From: Bimuria novae-zelandiae CBS 107.79
Taxonomy: Eukaryota > Ascomycota > Dothideomycetes > Pleosporales > Didymosphaeriaceae
Assembly (NCBI GenBank): GCA_010015655.1
Contig: ML976792.1
Span: 14,351-66,859 of the forward strand
Direction: 5' to 3'
DNA: 52,509 nt
Each line of letters opens with the position of its first letter. The stretch's first letter is position 1. A program made the position numbers and the translations under genes. Shown piece after piece: positions 30,233-42,485 of the stretch. A model generated the notes under the pieces. It saw only the letters and a list, made by a program, of their open reading frames with translations. It made no database searches and was not told where the DNA came from.

Positions 30233-30597
30233 NNNNNNNNNNNNNNNNNNNNNNNNNNNNNNNNNNNNNNNNNNNNNNNNNNNNNNNNNNNNNNNNNNNN
30301 NNNNNNNNNNNNNNNNNNNNNNNNNNNNNNNNNNNNNNNNNNNNNNNNNNNNNNNNNNNNNNNNNNNNNNNNNNNNNNNNNNNNNNNNNNNNNNNNNNNN
30401 NNNNNNNNNNNNNNNNNNNNNNNNNNNNNNNNNNNNNNNNNNNNNNNNNNNNNNNNNNNNNNNNNNNNNNNNNNNNNNNNNNNNNNNNNNNNNNNNNNNN
30501 NNNNNNNNNNNNNNNNNNNNNNNNNNNNNNNNNNNNNNNNNNNNNNNNNNNNNNNNNNNNNNNNNNNNNNNNNNNNNNNNNNNNNNNNNNNNNNNNN
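30233..30597. other. assembly gap, 365 N
   Basis: Unknown bases inside the Copia 2 3' LTR and 3' untranslated region. Three apparent ORFs that cross it are artefacts of translated N. Confidence 1.
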
Positions 30598-30599
30598 GG

Positions 30600-33500
30600 C
30601 ATACAGTCTGTATTAAATGAGATACCCTAAAAGAAGCGCATCCATTCCTGCATCTAAGAACTAGCAAGCGAGAGGGATAGGAGCTTAGCTTTAGTAGTGG
30701 ACTTAGTTACTATACGTTGAACAGTAGCCTTCTAATTAATAGTTATTCCAGCTAGCTTAAATGCATACCCCTAAGAGCTTTAGCGAGTATTAGGTTTATC
30801 TATAAACGATGCGTCGGAGGCTCTAAAGAACAAAGGATCACGGTAGTCTAGTTTATCTGTGATATACTTAGCGAGGTTAGGTGCTAAGGTAGAAGCAGAG
30901 GCTTAGAGTGCCCAGGTCTTTGTTCCAAGTAGATATCGCCAGGTCTGACGAATCTTCGCAACGTGAGACTGTCCCGGATTGGTGAGGTGGCAGACATATA
31001 CCACATGGGCTTAGGCAACATTAGGACGTCCCTATACCGCTATGTAGGCGAGTGAACCTGTAAGTTACTAGTATATCCGTATTTAAGCTTTGTCTAGCTC
31101 CTCTTCTAATTAAGGTAACTAGTTTTTTATAAGTGGAATTTCTAGGACCTTGCCTATAGCGTCGATACTAAAGCGAGAGCACACCTTGTTGATAAAGGCA
31201 TCTTAAACTAGCTAGGTCTTTTATTTAGCTCTATTACGTACAACGCGTATGCCTAGGAACTAGGTAAGATCTCCTATCTCTTTAAGGTCATAGAGATTAA
31301 TTAGATTTATGACAATCTTGCGGTGCTCCGTCTTATTTGACTGGTGATAGGCTATAACAATATCGTTAACATAGACAAAGAGAATGACTGATCGATTAGT
31401 ATAAAGGCAAGGAAAGCCTTTAACTAGATTAAGGCTAAATTTAATTAGTAAGCTTTGGAGTTCCTTATACTATAGGAGTGACGATTCTTTAAGCCCGTAG
31501 AGAGCTTGTATTACCTCGAGTAGTTTATCCTCTAGGTCTGTAAGGCTATTAGGGACCTTAGCATATAGCTTTCGGCCAAGTTTTGCGTTTAGGAATGCAG
31601 TAGGTACATCGTACTACTTTATTTTAAGGTTAAAGTAGTTGGCAATTGCAACTAGAGCTCGAAAGTTTTAAATTACTAGAGTCGCAGCGTATATGTTATT
31701 AGGTTGCTCCTCTAGATTACCTCGCACTACCAGGCGTGCCTTGAAACTTAATAGAAATCTATTATCATTAATTTTGTAGGTAAATACCCACATGAGTGGA
31801 AGTACCTCTGCATTAGCAGTGGCCTTTGTCCTGTCTGTCTTCTTAAAGCAGCCTTTATTACGGATAGAGCGCCATTCCTTTAATAGCGCCTATCGGAACT
31901 GCTTTCTATAGACATGTTGGTCAAATTCCCTAATATTCTTTGGCGGTGGTGGAAGTTGGCTCTAATGGATTCTTGGGATCTTATTACTCTTAGTAGATAG
32001 GGATATGAGTGCCGTGGAAAAGGTAGATAGATAGTTCTTAATAGACTCTATTCCTAACGCAATAGCATATAAATGCGCGTTAAAGGTGTCTTTTAATTTT
32101 ATAGTCTAAGCACGTCTTCTACTAGGGATAATATTATTAGTATCTAAATTAAGATTAATATCTCGTGGAGCTTCTTTACCGTATAGTCTATAGCCTTTAG
32201 GTAGGCTATATATAGAAGAGAAGTCTACTTCGTTAATTAAAGTAGTCTCTCTAAGTTTGGTAGGTCTAGGAGTAAGTAATTATTGCTGTTCTTCTATATT
32301 CTCAGGCGTAGAGAATCGTTCTTGCTAATTACGCTATTAACCTACACCCCCTACGCGGGACCCTCTATCTATAGAGGTTACGGGTGCTTTGTTAAATAGC
32401 TGTCGACGTTGACGAGCGATAAGTAATTCTTTAATATTAATATCCTTTAGTTTATATTCTTAAAACGATAGTGCTTTAATAACTTTAGTAATAATTAATT
32501 TGTTAGCATAGCCATCTATCCTAGTATAAAACTAAGTAGGTTTGAAGACCACGTCTCGGGTAACAAAGATCTTATTAGTGGTAGGTAACTAGATGCGAAA
32601 GATGTTGGTTCCGTAATAGCCTATAAGGTGGCCAATAAGTGCTCGTGATTTAAGCTTGTTTGCTCGTTCTTTCTGTACAAGCAATTGATTAAGAACATAT
32701 GCGCGATATCTAATAGGTCTTATGTGTAATATAATAGGCTTTTGACCCTAGACTACTTTATAGGGCGTCTTCCACCTTAAAGCTTTAATAGGAGTGCGAT
32801 TAAGAATATATGCCGCTGTTTAATAAAGTTTATTAGAGAGTAACTTTGGAAGATTTGCATGTAGGCGCATAGCTCGTGCATAAACTAATAGTATGCCTCC
32901 TGCTCTCTTAGATAGACCGTTTGGCTGGTAAGTCTCTGGTGGCGCAGGCTCCCACAGAATACCTATGTTAGCTAGAGTATCTGACAGGAAGTCGCTAAAT
33001 CTAGGTTTATTATTTAACCTAATAACATAAATATTAGCGTTCCACTGTCTCTAAGCTTTCTAAATAAGTTAAAGTATTTAGTAAGTAAGTAAGGGCTTTA
33101 TCTTGCGTGGAGCTGTCGTAACCTCGTGCCACTTTAAGTACTCGTTAATAGAGTAAAATCCGTATTAATCTTTATTCCAGCAGGCCTTATCTCTTGGGAC
33201 GATATAGATTAAGTTAATCCCTATTTGGTAGAAAGGCCGAGTTGCCTTACCTAATAAGGTTCGACGAGAGATAATCTAAGTAAGTTTAGCTTTAGTATAG
33301 GCTTGGCAGAAGTAGTCCTTTAGTTCTTTAGTAAGGGTAATTCTATTAACATACTAATTAAGGCATTTAATTGCCTTCTTACTTAAGTAACCCTATATTA
33401 GATAGGCTGTGCGTTAATTAATAGTCTAATTTAGCTTTAGTGCGTATAAGGGACGGTAGGAGACTCTAAATAACTATAGGTCTAAGAGACAAGGTCGACG

Positions 33501-35140
33501 CGTAGGGTTGGCGTTAATTAACTAGTGTCCGCCTGTATACTCTAGTTAAGCGATAACGTTTGTAGTCTTATGCTAATACATAAGATCGTAACTAGAATTA
33601 AAGTAAATGCCCTCTATGCGACAGCGAGCAAGACTAAGTACGCTTATTAAGAATCCTTTAATATATACGACATAACTTAGAACTAATATCTATAGTCCTT
33701 TAAGAGTGCGAGCGACAAGCTCTACTTCTCCCTATACTATAATAAGTATCTAGCTATTTCCTGTAGACAGTGTTCTACCTTCTAGATTTCCACGCTAACG
33801 CTTCTAGCCTTTTTATAGCTTTAAGTTAATAACATGCGTATTTAATCCTAGATTAAGAATCTATCGATTGCGTAGGTCGCTTTTACTCTATTTATTAGTA
33901 ATTATTACTATAAGGTCCTGGCTAGGCTCATGACCATTATTGGCGTTAATTAAATCGGCTACTACCTTAGGCAGTATATTAGGCGGTTTAACATTGTTAA
34001 AAGGATAGGCATTCTTATTACCCTTATAATCGTATCGCTCTAGTTCTAGGCTAGTAATATAACTAACGTCTACTACATAAGCGTGTACATCTTCTAGTAG
34101 TTCTCCGCTATTAATTTGGAGGCGGCTAGGCTACTTATCCTTTTACTTAGCTTGCTTAAGAGCATTCCTTATAGCAGTAGCAAGTCTTAGATTTTTTAAC
34201 TTCTTTTTAATCTATTAGCGGATCTTAGGATCCTCTTTAAAATCCGTAGGTCAATTATTTGCCTTTTTATTTAAGTACTAGCATTAGACAAATTAATGTT
34301 CCTTACTATATAGGCATGCTCGTGTCCAATTATTACTCTGCGTAGGCTTTACAATCTTAAGCTCTGCGGCGGCTATCGTAAGACCAGATAATATAGGCTT
34401 AACGTGGTAAAGGTAGCTTATAAATTCAGAGACATATGTCTCTAGAGAGGGAAGTTAATTAAGTGTTCTAGTAGCTTTATATTTAAAGTAATTACGTAGA
34501 CAGGTAGTTGCGTATTCTTAATCCAATACCCTATAGGCTATAAGAAACTCCTCCTAAGCACGCTGCCTATTAATCTTAAGAAAATTTAACGTTCTTACTT
34601 AAGTAGTAATATTAATCTAGTCTGCTAGCTATTACTTAATTTTCTTTACTACCTTTAGCGCTATCTTAAGAGCATTAAACTTATCGATAATATCACGACG
34701 GCGGCTCCTATTAGTAGGAGCTAGGTGCTTTTTAAGAGCAACAAGTCGGTCGTATACTAAGTTAAGGTTCTTAATTAGGTATAAATAGCGTTTTGCAATA
34801 GTCTTGCTTATTTCTAACTTAAACTTAGCTAGAGCCTTCTGCTTTTTCTTATATACCATTATCTGTTTCTCCTATTAATTATACTCTTAATGGAAGTCGA
34901 CTCGCTCTTCTACTATAAGATCTCTAATACTTGTTACACCAGTCTTCTATTTAGAAATTAGAGGTTCTACAGGCTTTGTAGATACTGTTAAGTTCTCTTT
35001 TAGAGAATTAGGGTTAACGTATTGCTAGAGCTTATGGCGTTCGGCTAAGTCTTTTCGTATGAAGATCCAGCTATGCCAGTCTAATAGTTTGTTAAAGATA
35101 ATAGTAACTCGTGTCACTGTTAGATTAGACTTAGTAGTTA
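30600..35140 (-). pseudogene. Copia 2 gag-pol (RIP-degraded)
   Basis: Gag near 35130-34600 reads VTRVTIIFNKLLDWHSWIF and, in an uninterrupted piece at 34859-34632, KFKLEISKTIAKRYLYLIKN and RSRRRDIIDKFNALK. These match Copia 1 gag. Protease and integrase lie about 34000-32400. RT has FVYVNDIVIAYH near 31345-31385, with YVDD changed to YVND (AAC as GTT at 31365-31367 on +). RNase H ends near the gap. Many stops; no start codon is kept for gag. Confidence 0.75.
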
Positions 35141-35340
35141 TTGTAACTAAAAGAGTATTCGTAAAAAACGTATGCGCTGTACGTTAACAAAGGTTTATTA
35201 ATTATAAGCTTTATAAGAGACGTGCGTAGTGTACGTGAACGAAGAATAATATAATTATAAGCTTTAATAAGGCGTACGTAATACGTGAACGAAGGATAAG
35301 GATTACGAGTGTACTCCTAGGTCGTAACCAGGCTCATAAC

Positions 35341-35557
35341 TATTAGGGGAAGAGGGCAATAGCACATAGAAGGAATTAAGGAATACACTAATTGCATTTG
35401 TGTGTAAGTGATAGCTAAGATATAGACTGCTAAGCCATCTAGGCAGCAGTAAGGAGTGTAGGCAGCCGTTCTGCTAGTGCGGACTAGTATAGGCAGTAGC
35501 AGACTAGTGCAGGCTACCATCGATCATAGGAAATAGATCACGCTACAAACCGTGACA
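35341..35557 (-). repeat. 5' LTR of Copia 2 (217 bp)
   Basis: TGTCACGGTTTG at 35557 to ...CCCCTAATA at 35341 on the - strand. The original CA end is now TA. Four differences from the 3' LTR, at 35345, 35368, 35390 and 35406, all TpG to TpA, lie within 66 bp of the inner edge. The next 89 comparable bases are identical. Confidence 0.85.
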
Positions 35558-35559
35558 TA

Positions 35560-38500
35560 AATACTGAGATAAACTGCGGGCCTCGATTAGAGACGATAGA
35601 CTTGGGTGGGCCGTACACGCGCCAGATATAGCGATAGTACATATTTACAGCCTATTCCGCCGTGGTTATCTTATGGCAGGGCAGTGAGAAGCAGCGCTTA
35701 CTTAGGCAGTTAACTATAATAAAGGCGTTATTATACCCTTTCTTATCGGGTGGGAATAACTTAAAGTCTATTAAAACGTCCTGCCATGCTCGCTCTAGTA
35801 TTAGTAGTAGCTTAAGTAGTTCTAGGGTGTAGTTACGAGGCGTATAACTCTATTAATAAGCCTTACAGGCGGCGATATAGGTGTCCACGTCCTTCGCTAG
35901 ATTTGGCTAATAGTACTAATCTCTAAGTAGTTTCGCTGTCTTCCTTTTTCCTGGGTAAGTAGTGAGCTACATAGTATAGGCGGCTTAAATTAAGTAGGTG
36001 CGTAGGAAGTTAACTACTAGAACAACTAGCTAATCTTTATATAAAAGTAGATCTTAATTATTTAGCTTTTATAGTCCTTAGTTATTAGATAGAGCTTTTT
36101 CCCGTAGCTTTTATAGGCTATCGTGATTTTAGTTTACCTTAATTACCTAATTAACAAGGGCATGAGGATCCTCTGCAGAGGGAGAGGCTAAAAAGGTGTT
36201 TATTATAGTAATCTTAAGCTCCTAGCCCTGTAATTCTTAAGTAGCTAAGTTAGTAAGTTAGGTTATGGCTTCTTGCACTATATTAACGTCTAGCTACTTA
36301 GCCTATAAAAAGACCCTTATGCGAGCTACCTTATCCTTTTTCTTTTAAGTTTATAGTTCCTCCTGCTTGCGTGATAGCGCGTTAGCCACTATGTTAGTAG
36401 TACCTAGTTAGTAGGTAAGCTTTAGGTTAAAATTAGCTATTATTATAGCCTAGCGTATCTATCGAGGAGTAAGCTTGCGCTTAGTGAAGAAGTACTTTAG
36501 CTCTTAATAGTTAGTAATAGCGCTAAAGGGCTTAGTCGTCTATAGACTAATAAGCTAAGATCTCTATTCTTTAAGGCTATAGATTACGGCTAGCATCTCT
36601 TTATTATATATATCGTAGTTCATCTGCGGGTCGCTTATTGTCTTAGAATAGAAGGCTATAGGTCGCCAGAGTCCGTCGTCCTGCAGCTAAGAGAGTACGC
36701 TAGTAATAACACTATCGCTCGCGTTTGTTTCTATGCGTGTAACGCGATAGAGAGAGTAATAAGCAAGTACGTTGTCTAATAGCATAAAGTCTTTAACTTG
36801 CTAAAAGGCTGCAAGCTCTCGCTCTCTAAAGGCATGCTAGGCGCCCTTTTTAAGGAGCTTTATAAGCGGTCTAATAATGCGTCTATAGTTCTTAAGGAAG
36901 GTTTAGTAGAAGTTGTAAAAGCTTAAAAATAACTATATACTTTTAACTAATGTAAGCACAGGCTAGTCCTGTATAGTAGCGATCTTCTCTAAGTCCTTTT
37001 AAATGCCTTAAGTGCTAATAATAAGGCTAAGGAACTTTGTCCTAGTTACTATAAACTCGCTCTTCTTAATATCTGCTTACAAACTAGCGTCGCGGAGTTG
37101 TTTAAGCACCTGCGCAACATGCTCCTCATAGTGTAGTAGATCCTCTAAGTAGATAAGGATATTGTCTAGATATGCTATGTAAAAGTCGTTAAGTAGGCCA
37201 TGCAGTACCCTGTTAATATATCGCTAAAAGGTAGTAGGTTTATTATAGAGACTAAATAAGAGCATATAATACTTATAGTTACTATAGCGTGTATAAAACG
37301 TGGTTAGGTCCTTTGCTTCCTTGTCTAGTTAAATGCGATAAAAGGCCTGCCGTACGTCTAGCTTAGTAAATATCTTAGCACGGGCGAGCCTTGTAAGGGT
37401 CTCTTAGATAAGTAGGATAGGATAGATATCTTTCTTTATAATAGCGTTAAGCTTGCGATAGTTAACACAAAATCGCTACTCCTCTTTAGGCTTCTTAATA
37501 AATAGTACTAGTGAGGCGTAGGGCGCGTTGCTGTAAGTAATAACGCCGCGTTAGAGGTAGTTATTTAGGTAATCCTTAATAAGCTATAACTACTCTAGAG
37601 ACATGCTATATAGTAGGCTTAATATTAGTGTGTTATCCGCGGTTAGCTTAATATTGTAATTAACGCCGTCGCGGTGTGGAGGCAGTACGTTAGAGTCCTT
37701 TTTTAAAAAGTAAGCTAGGGTAGCGCCTGCATAGCCTAGGAATAGTAACTTCTTTATAAGAAGCTAGCGGAGTTCTTTGTCTAGGTCTGGCGGGTCTGTC
37801 TAGCCTAGCTCTTCCTTATAGTCTTAGATTAGCTTCTCTACTTCGTAAACACTAATATAGCTAATAACTATCTCTTTCTAACGCGCATTAATTATAAATA
37901 CTATAGCTTTTATAATATTAATCTTAAGGCCTGCCTTAGCGAGGTCCTCGCGAGAGACAGGTTTAGGGCGAGTTAGCTATTGCTCTTGTGACGATAGTGC
38001 TTAGTAGCGGAGCTACTCCTCTATCTTCGCTAGGTTCTTCTGGTAGGTACGACGCTAAGGGGATTGCTGCGATAAGCGGTAGATATACCGTATAATAGTC
38101 ACGTCTATAAGCTTGTTACGTTAGTTAGTATCTACCTAATACTTAAAATTAATTCCTGTAGCTGTGCCCCGCGTTAGGATAATAATATCTTGTTTATAGT
38201 TAATCTATGTTATATTTAGCTACTTAAGCATTTGCTACCTATAGTTAATCTAGATATTAGCTTCCTTAAGAAGCTTACGGCTAACTATAAGGTCGTGGCG
38301 GCTAGTGTCGCAGGGTATAAAGTGAGTAGTAAGGTAGTGGCTGTCTAGCACTAGGTTAGCCTGGAAGTGCTTATTTACCTGCCCGTTTAGTTAATTATTA
38401 TATCTAGCTAGGGGAATAGCTTCTATGCTTTTAATAAATGCCTTAAGTCCCTTCTTAATTATATAGAGGTATTTAAGGTAGACTAGGACGTAGCTACCTG

Positions 38501-39600
38501 CGCCTATATTAATAAGAGCCTTTAACCTAATCGCTAGCCCGTTCGTTAAGATGCGATAGGGCAGAGTGAAAGCACTTTCGCTAAATAAGAGGTCTTGTAT
38601 GCTAGTAGCTCCTATAGGATTCTCTAGGAAGGAGACTTCCCCTAGAGTAATACTTTTCCTAATTCCTTATTAGAAGAGAGGAAGCCTCCGTCCTTAGTCT
38701 TATAGTATACCTCTTTATTAGCTTGCGGTGCTAAATCGCTAGCCTCTAACACTTTCTAATTAACAGGGCTATTTAGGCAGTCTCGAGTAATATATCCTAA
38801 CTTTTTATAATAGTAGTAGGTAAGCTAGCTGCCTAGAGCTATAGTGGCGGCGCGTGTTAGCTGTGTGCGAGTAAAGGGCTACGCTAGTATTAAAGCGTAC
38901 TCGCGAGACCTAGTGGCTAAGGTAAGAGTAGTCTTTTTTTAAGATTCTCGTTTAGAGCGCGCTATAACCTAGGAGTCTATAATTACTACCTCTCGTGCGA
39001 GGTCGCGGGCGATGTTAATAAACTTAAAGTAATTATCCTTAAGGTAATAAATATTATAGCCTATATTTATATAGAGTTAATCTATAAGCTTTTTATAGAA
39101 CTCTTTAACTTATTAGTTAGTAGGTAGCTTGCGCTGCGTCGTAAGGCAAAAGAAGTCTACTTAAAAGCTAGCAAACTTAGCTATAGAGTAGAGGCGTAAT
39201 TAGATAAATGCCTAACAGGCCTTTTTCTCCTTATATAGGTCGCCAAAAGCTTGCTCTATTATATCTATTATAAATTTGCTATTAATACGTTTGCCACCGT
39301 CTCGTAGAGCTCTAATTAAAGTTATAAGTTAGTTACGGGCGGGATCCTCTGTGCGAGTAGTTATATATACTATAATACGCTCTTAGGTATCCTCTAAAGT
39401 CTCTTCCATAAACTAATCGCGATTGGACCAAAGTTTATTCTCTATATAGGCCCTCTAGTGCTTAAAGGTCGTAGTTGTCTTGCCGTCTAAGAGTAGCGGA
39501 GGGTCTAGGAACTTAACCAAGCGCTGGCTTGCGCCTAAAGAGCGTGTATATAAATAAGTAATAGACTTAAACGGTGATAAGCGCGAAAAATATAAGTTAT
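35560..39600 (-). pseudogene. Gypsy 2 gag-pol (RIP-degraded)
   Basis: A zinc-knuckle remnant at about 38795-38830 reads YYYYKKLGYI, where C-x2-C-x4-H should be (Cys and His to Tyr). The RT catalytic box is FYIAYLDNILIYLED at about 37140-37185, YLDD changed to YLDN (AAT at 37161-37163). The RNase H region is about 36900-36400. The integrase core near 35665-35560 reads VYGPPKSIVSNRGPQF, with the second catalytic Asp (SDRG) changed to Asn. Frequent stops. The sequence order proves Ty3/Gypsy rather than Copia. Confidence 0.75.
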
Positions 39601-40659
39601 TAGGCTCGCTAGACTTAGAGCTTAGCAAGTTGTTAGTAGAGGGGACGCTCTAGCTTAGGGTCTAAGGGAGGATTTAGAATTTAGTTATACAAGATTAAGT
39701 TACTAGTGTATTAGGGGTAGAGCCTACTGTGGCCTATTTAGTAAGTTAGGCTTCTAACCTATCTATCTTTTGCTGCGCTTAAACGAGGGCTCCATACAGC
39801 CCTTCGCCTTTAGCTAAGGCATTAGCAGCGATCTAGCGGTATATATGCAGTTATTATTGCTCCACACTATAAAGAAGTAGCTAGCTAACTAGCTCTATAG
39901 TAATCTGTTAGCCAACATCACAACTCTAGAATATTCTACTATGTCGTTACACAGTCATGTGACCTTGCAGATCCAGAATCTTCTGGATACTCCACTTCAT
40001 GTATATAGCCACTCTGACTTCTATTAGATAGGAATTAACCCAGTTCGCCTCCTGCTGTGGTACGCACACATAATCTTTGCTAGTTCCTGCCTAAAATGCT
40101 TAATTACGGCCTCTGGCGTCGCAGTAATTAGGTTATTACCAGTAAACGTGGGTAGCTAGGGAGGTTACAAGAGGTCCTTATTAATACCTTGCTAGATACA
40201 AGCAAGTTTTAGGGAAGTGTCTTAATTATAGTTTTCCTTAGTAATAGAGCCATAGCTCTGAATTTCGTGTTCTTAGTAGATAAAGGGCTTAGATAGGTCG
40301 TACGCGCTGCCCAGCATCTCCTTTTCTAGGACTAACGCTATAAATAGGTGTTTTAGTGCTATTTTATTAATACTGCGGGTAGAGTAGCTAGTTATTAGTT
40401 CTTTAGTAGGGAGAAGGCGAGCAGGTAGTGCTTAGGATAGTTAGTAGGGATAGGTTCCTCTCTTATAGAGGCTAGGGCTCTTATAGCCCTCTTTGTGTAA
40501 GTAGTAGGTTGCCTATATAGTACGTTCGTTAAGCAAAGGGTAGCAGGCTAATTAGCTCTCCTAGCTAGCTACAGCGTGCTGTTTTTAAACTACGTCCTTT
40601 AACTCTCTTTAAGTAGTATATTACTTAGTAGTATTAGGACCTCTCGTTGCGGGTAATTA

Positions 40660-41077
40660 TATTTTATAATAAACTAATAGCTTAGCGTAGTCGTGCGATA
40701 GATTTCCTAAGGTAGTTATTATTAAGTTATACGCGTAGGTAAATTAAGCAGTTTAACTTAATATTTTATTACTATCTCTAGCTAAGTAAAGAGATCTTAG
40801 TGTAATATAAGGACAGGTACAGGCTCTTGCATTAAGAGAGTAGATAAGGTAGGTTGGCTCTATTTTAGCTACACTAAGATAAGGAGACTATAGGTACACA
40901 GGCCTGCGGCGCTTTTATGCGCTGCCACTCGGCACGGAACATCTATCTATCCGAGATAGCTACACTGGGTGCGTGGGCAGCTGCGCCCAGGCGTAAGGCA
41001 GCTACACCCAGGCGTGAGGCAGTCGCGCCTCTCACGCGAGGCCATGTGTCCTGCTGGCATGCCAGGCCGTCACAGTT
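40660..41077 (-). repeat. 5' LTR of Gypsy 2 (inner end approximate)
   Basis: Starts TGTGACGGCCTGGCATGCC on the - strand at 41077 and contains a TATA-like CATAAAAGCG near 40915. The inner boundary was not fixed because no second LTR exists in the window. The outer half is free of RIP-type change and the inner ~200 bp are TA-rich. Confidence 0.5.
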
Positions 41078-41937
41078 ATTAGGCTTCTTCTAGTAGACTA
41101 ACTCGTCCTTAATAGCTTCCTTAAGTCTATTATAGTAGGCGATTATAAGTAGAGCATTACCTTATTTAACTAATTTTACTTTAATTTATTTATACTCTAG
41201 TGTAGAGAGTACTGCCGATTTTTTTTAGCGTAAACGTTAAAGGCAAATCCTAGCCTAGTATTTTTTATTAATTATGCTAAATATATCTTGTATAGTATTA
41301 TAAAAGAATTCTTAATTCTCTATAGCTTCCTTTATAGTGTTATTGTAATCCGAGTTTGTTATTGTTAAGAAAGTTATTTATTATTAGCCTAGCCCACTTT
41401 ATTACCTTGCCTTGCATATTTATGCAGGTAACTAGAATTTTATTTTAGTTAGTCTTAAACTTTCCTAGGTTATATTAGATAAATAACTCTATAGTTGTTA
41501 GGAACGTTACTAAATAATTCTTACTATTATAAGGCTTAGGCTTAAGGACCCTTAGCTACTATTTTACATCTTTTTAAATACTTATTTTCTTATTTATCTA
41601 ATTAATAATCTTCTAAAATTATATAATCTGTGCCGCTTGCTTAGCTATAACTTCTCTTAGAGTCCTCTTTAGGGTTAGCGCTGCAGCTGGAGTGCTTAGT
41701 CCTGCCATGTTATACTTAGTAGGTAGTTAAAGTGTTATAAGGTGCTTACACCTTAGTTTAATCTAGGTTAGGGTAGTAAGGCTAAAGTAGTACTTTATAA
41801 ATTATTTAGTAATATAAGTTAATGCGATACTTAGCGCGTGGCTATATAATTTAATTTTATAATAAATAAGATAACTATTAGTCTATATAGGAGAACGTAC
41901 TTGCACAGAAGATATATAAGTTAAACTTATAATAAAG
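41078..41937 (-). mobile_element. fragment of a Gypsy 1-type element (gag and leader)
   Basis: Closely parallels 28095-28955 (gag N-terminal half and leader) over about 860 bp, in the same orientation. Differences are mostly C/T and G/A. It is truncated on the left by the Gypsy 2 LTR at 41077. On the right it ends where the LTR would begin, but no LTR follows. Confidence 0.7.
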
Positions 41938-42485
41938 GCCTTAATAACTACTTATACGCGCGCACGCTAACGCCGCTATATAATTATAAAATAAAAATAA
42001 GTATTAGGATAATTACATTAAGCGGGAGGATAATATTACAAGCTTAAGAAACCTAGACTATAATACTATAATAATTAAAGATAAATAGGGGAAGGTAAAT
42101 AAGGTTATACTATAGCTAGCCTAAAAGGACTTACGGGGCTGCTTAGGTTAGTTAAGGTCACGTAACTATAATCCGCTAAGAACGGCCTTCGAGGTCGGAT
42201 TAAGGGTAATCTACTAAGAGGAAGGACAACTATTAGATTACCTAAATATAGAGGAAGAAATAGACTAGTACATAGTATAATAGTTTCTCCTATATTATTT
42301 CTCTCCTTATAGTTAACTTATATATCTTCTGCACGAGTACGTTCTCTATATAAACTAATAGTTATCTTATTTATTATAAGATTAAATTATATAGCCGTGC
42401 GCTAAGTTGTTATATTAACTTATACTACTAAATAATCTATAAGATGCCTTATTACTTTACTGCCTTAGCCTAGATCGGACCAAGC
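41750..42485. repeat. inverted repeat of the Gypsy 1 leader, arms ~185 bp
   Basis: Arm 1 is 41750-41937 and arm 2 is 42303-42485, reverse complements with scattered C/T-type differences. They surround a 365-bp TA-rich spacer (41938-42302) without recognised coding sequence. The arms are leaders of two Gypsy 1 copies in head-to-head orientation. Confidence 0.65.

Larger units (their letters stand above)
30078..35557 (-). mobile_element. Ty1/Copia retrotransposon 2 with an assembly gap
   Basis: The 5' LTR is 35341-35557. The primer site GTTATGAGCCTGG follows it on the - strand. Then come gag, protease, integrase, RT and RNase H down to about 30600, and the 3' LTR from 30232 to 30078. The remainder of that LTR and the polypurine tract are in the N run. 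The LTR starts TGTCACGGTTT, as in Copia 1, and gag is clearly related, so the two elements belong to sister families. The left flank is unique sequence and the right flank is Gypsy integrase, with no shared duplication (ATAAG versus TAAAT). Confidence 0.8.
35558..41077 (-). mobile_element. Ty3/Gypsy element 2, lacking its 3' end
   Basis: On the - strand: 5' LTR at about 41077-40660 (TGTGACGGCC start), gag, protease, RT, RNase H and part of integrase, cut off at 35558 by the Copia 2 LTR. The missing integrase C-terminus and 3' LTR are not found left of Copia 2. Its 5' LTR is inserted in a Gypsy 1-type gag fragment at 41078. The internal part is RIP-mutated, while the LTR keeps CpA/TpG-rich repeats such as GGCAGCTGCGCC-like units near 40976-41030. 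Confidence 0.75.

Noticed and set aside
29988..30667. Three ORFs spanning the N run
   Set aside because: Translations are unknown residues; they only appear open because N has no stops.
40976..41030. Short GGCAGCTGC-type repeats as a CRISPR-like array
   Set aside because: Units are irregular, lie inside a Gypsy LTR, lack spacers of constant length, and the organism is a fungus.
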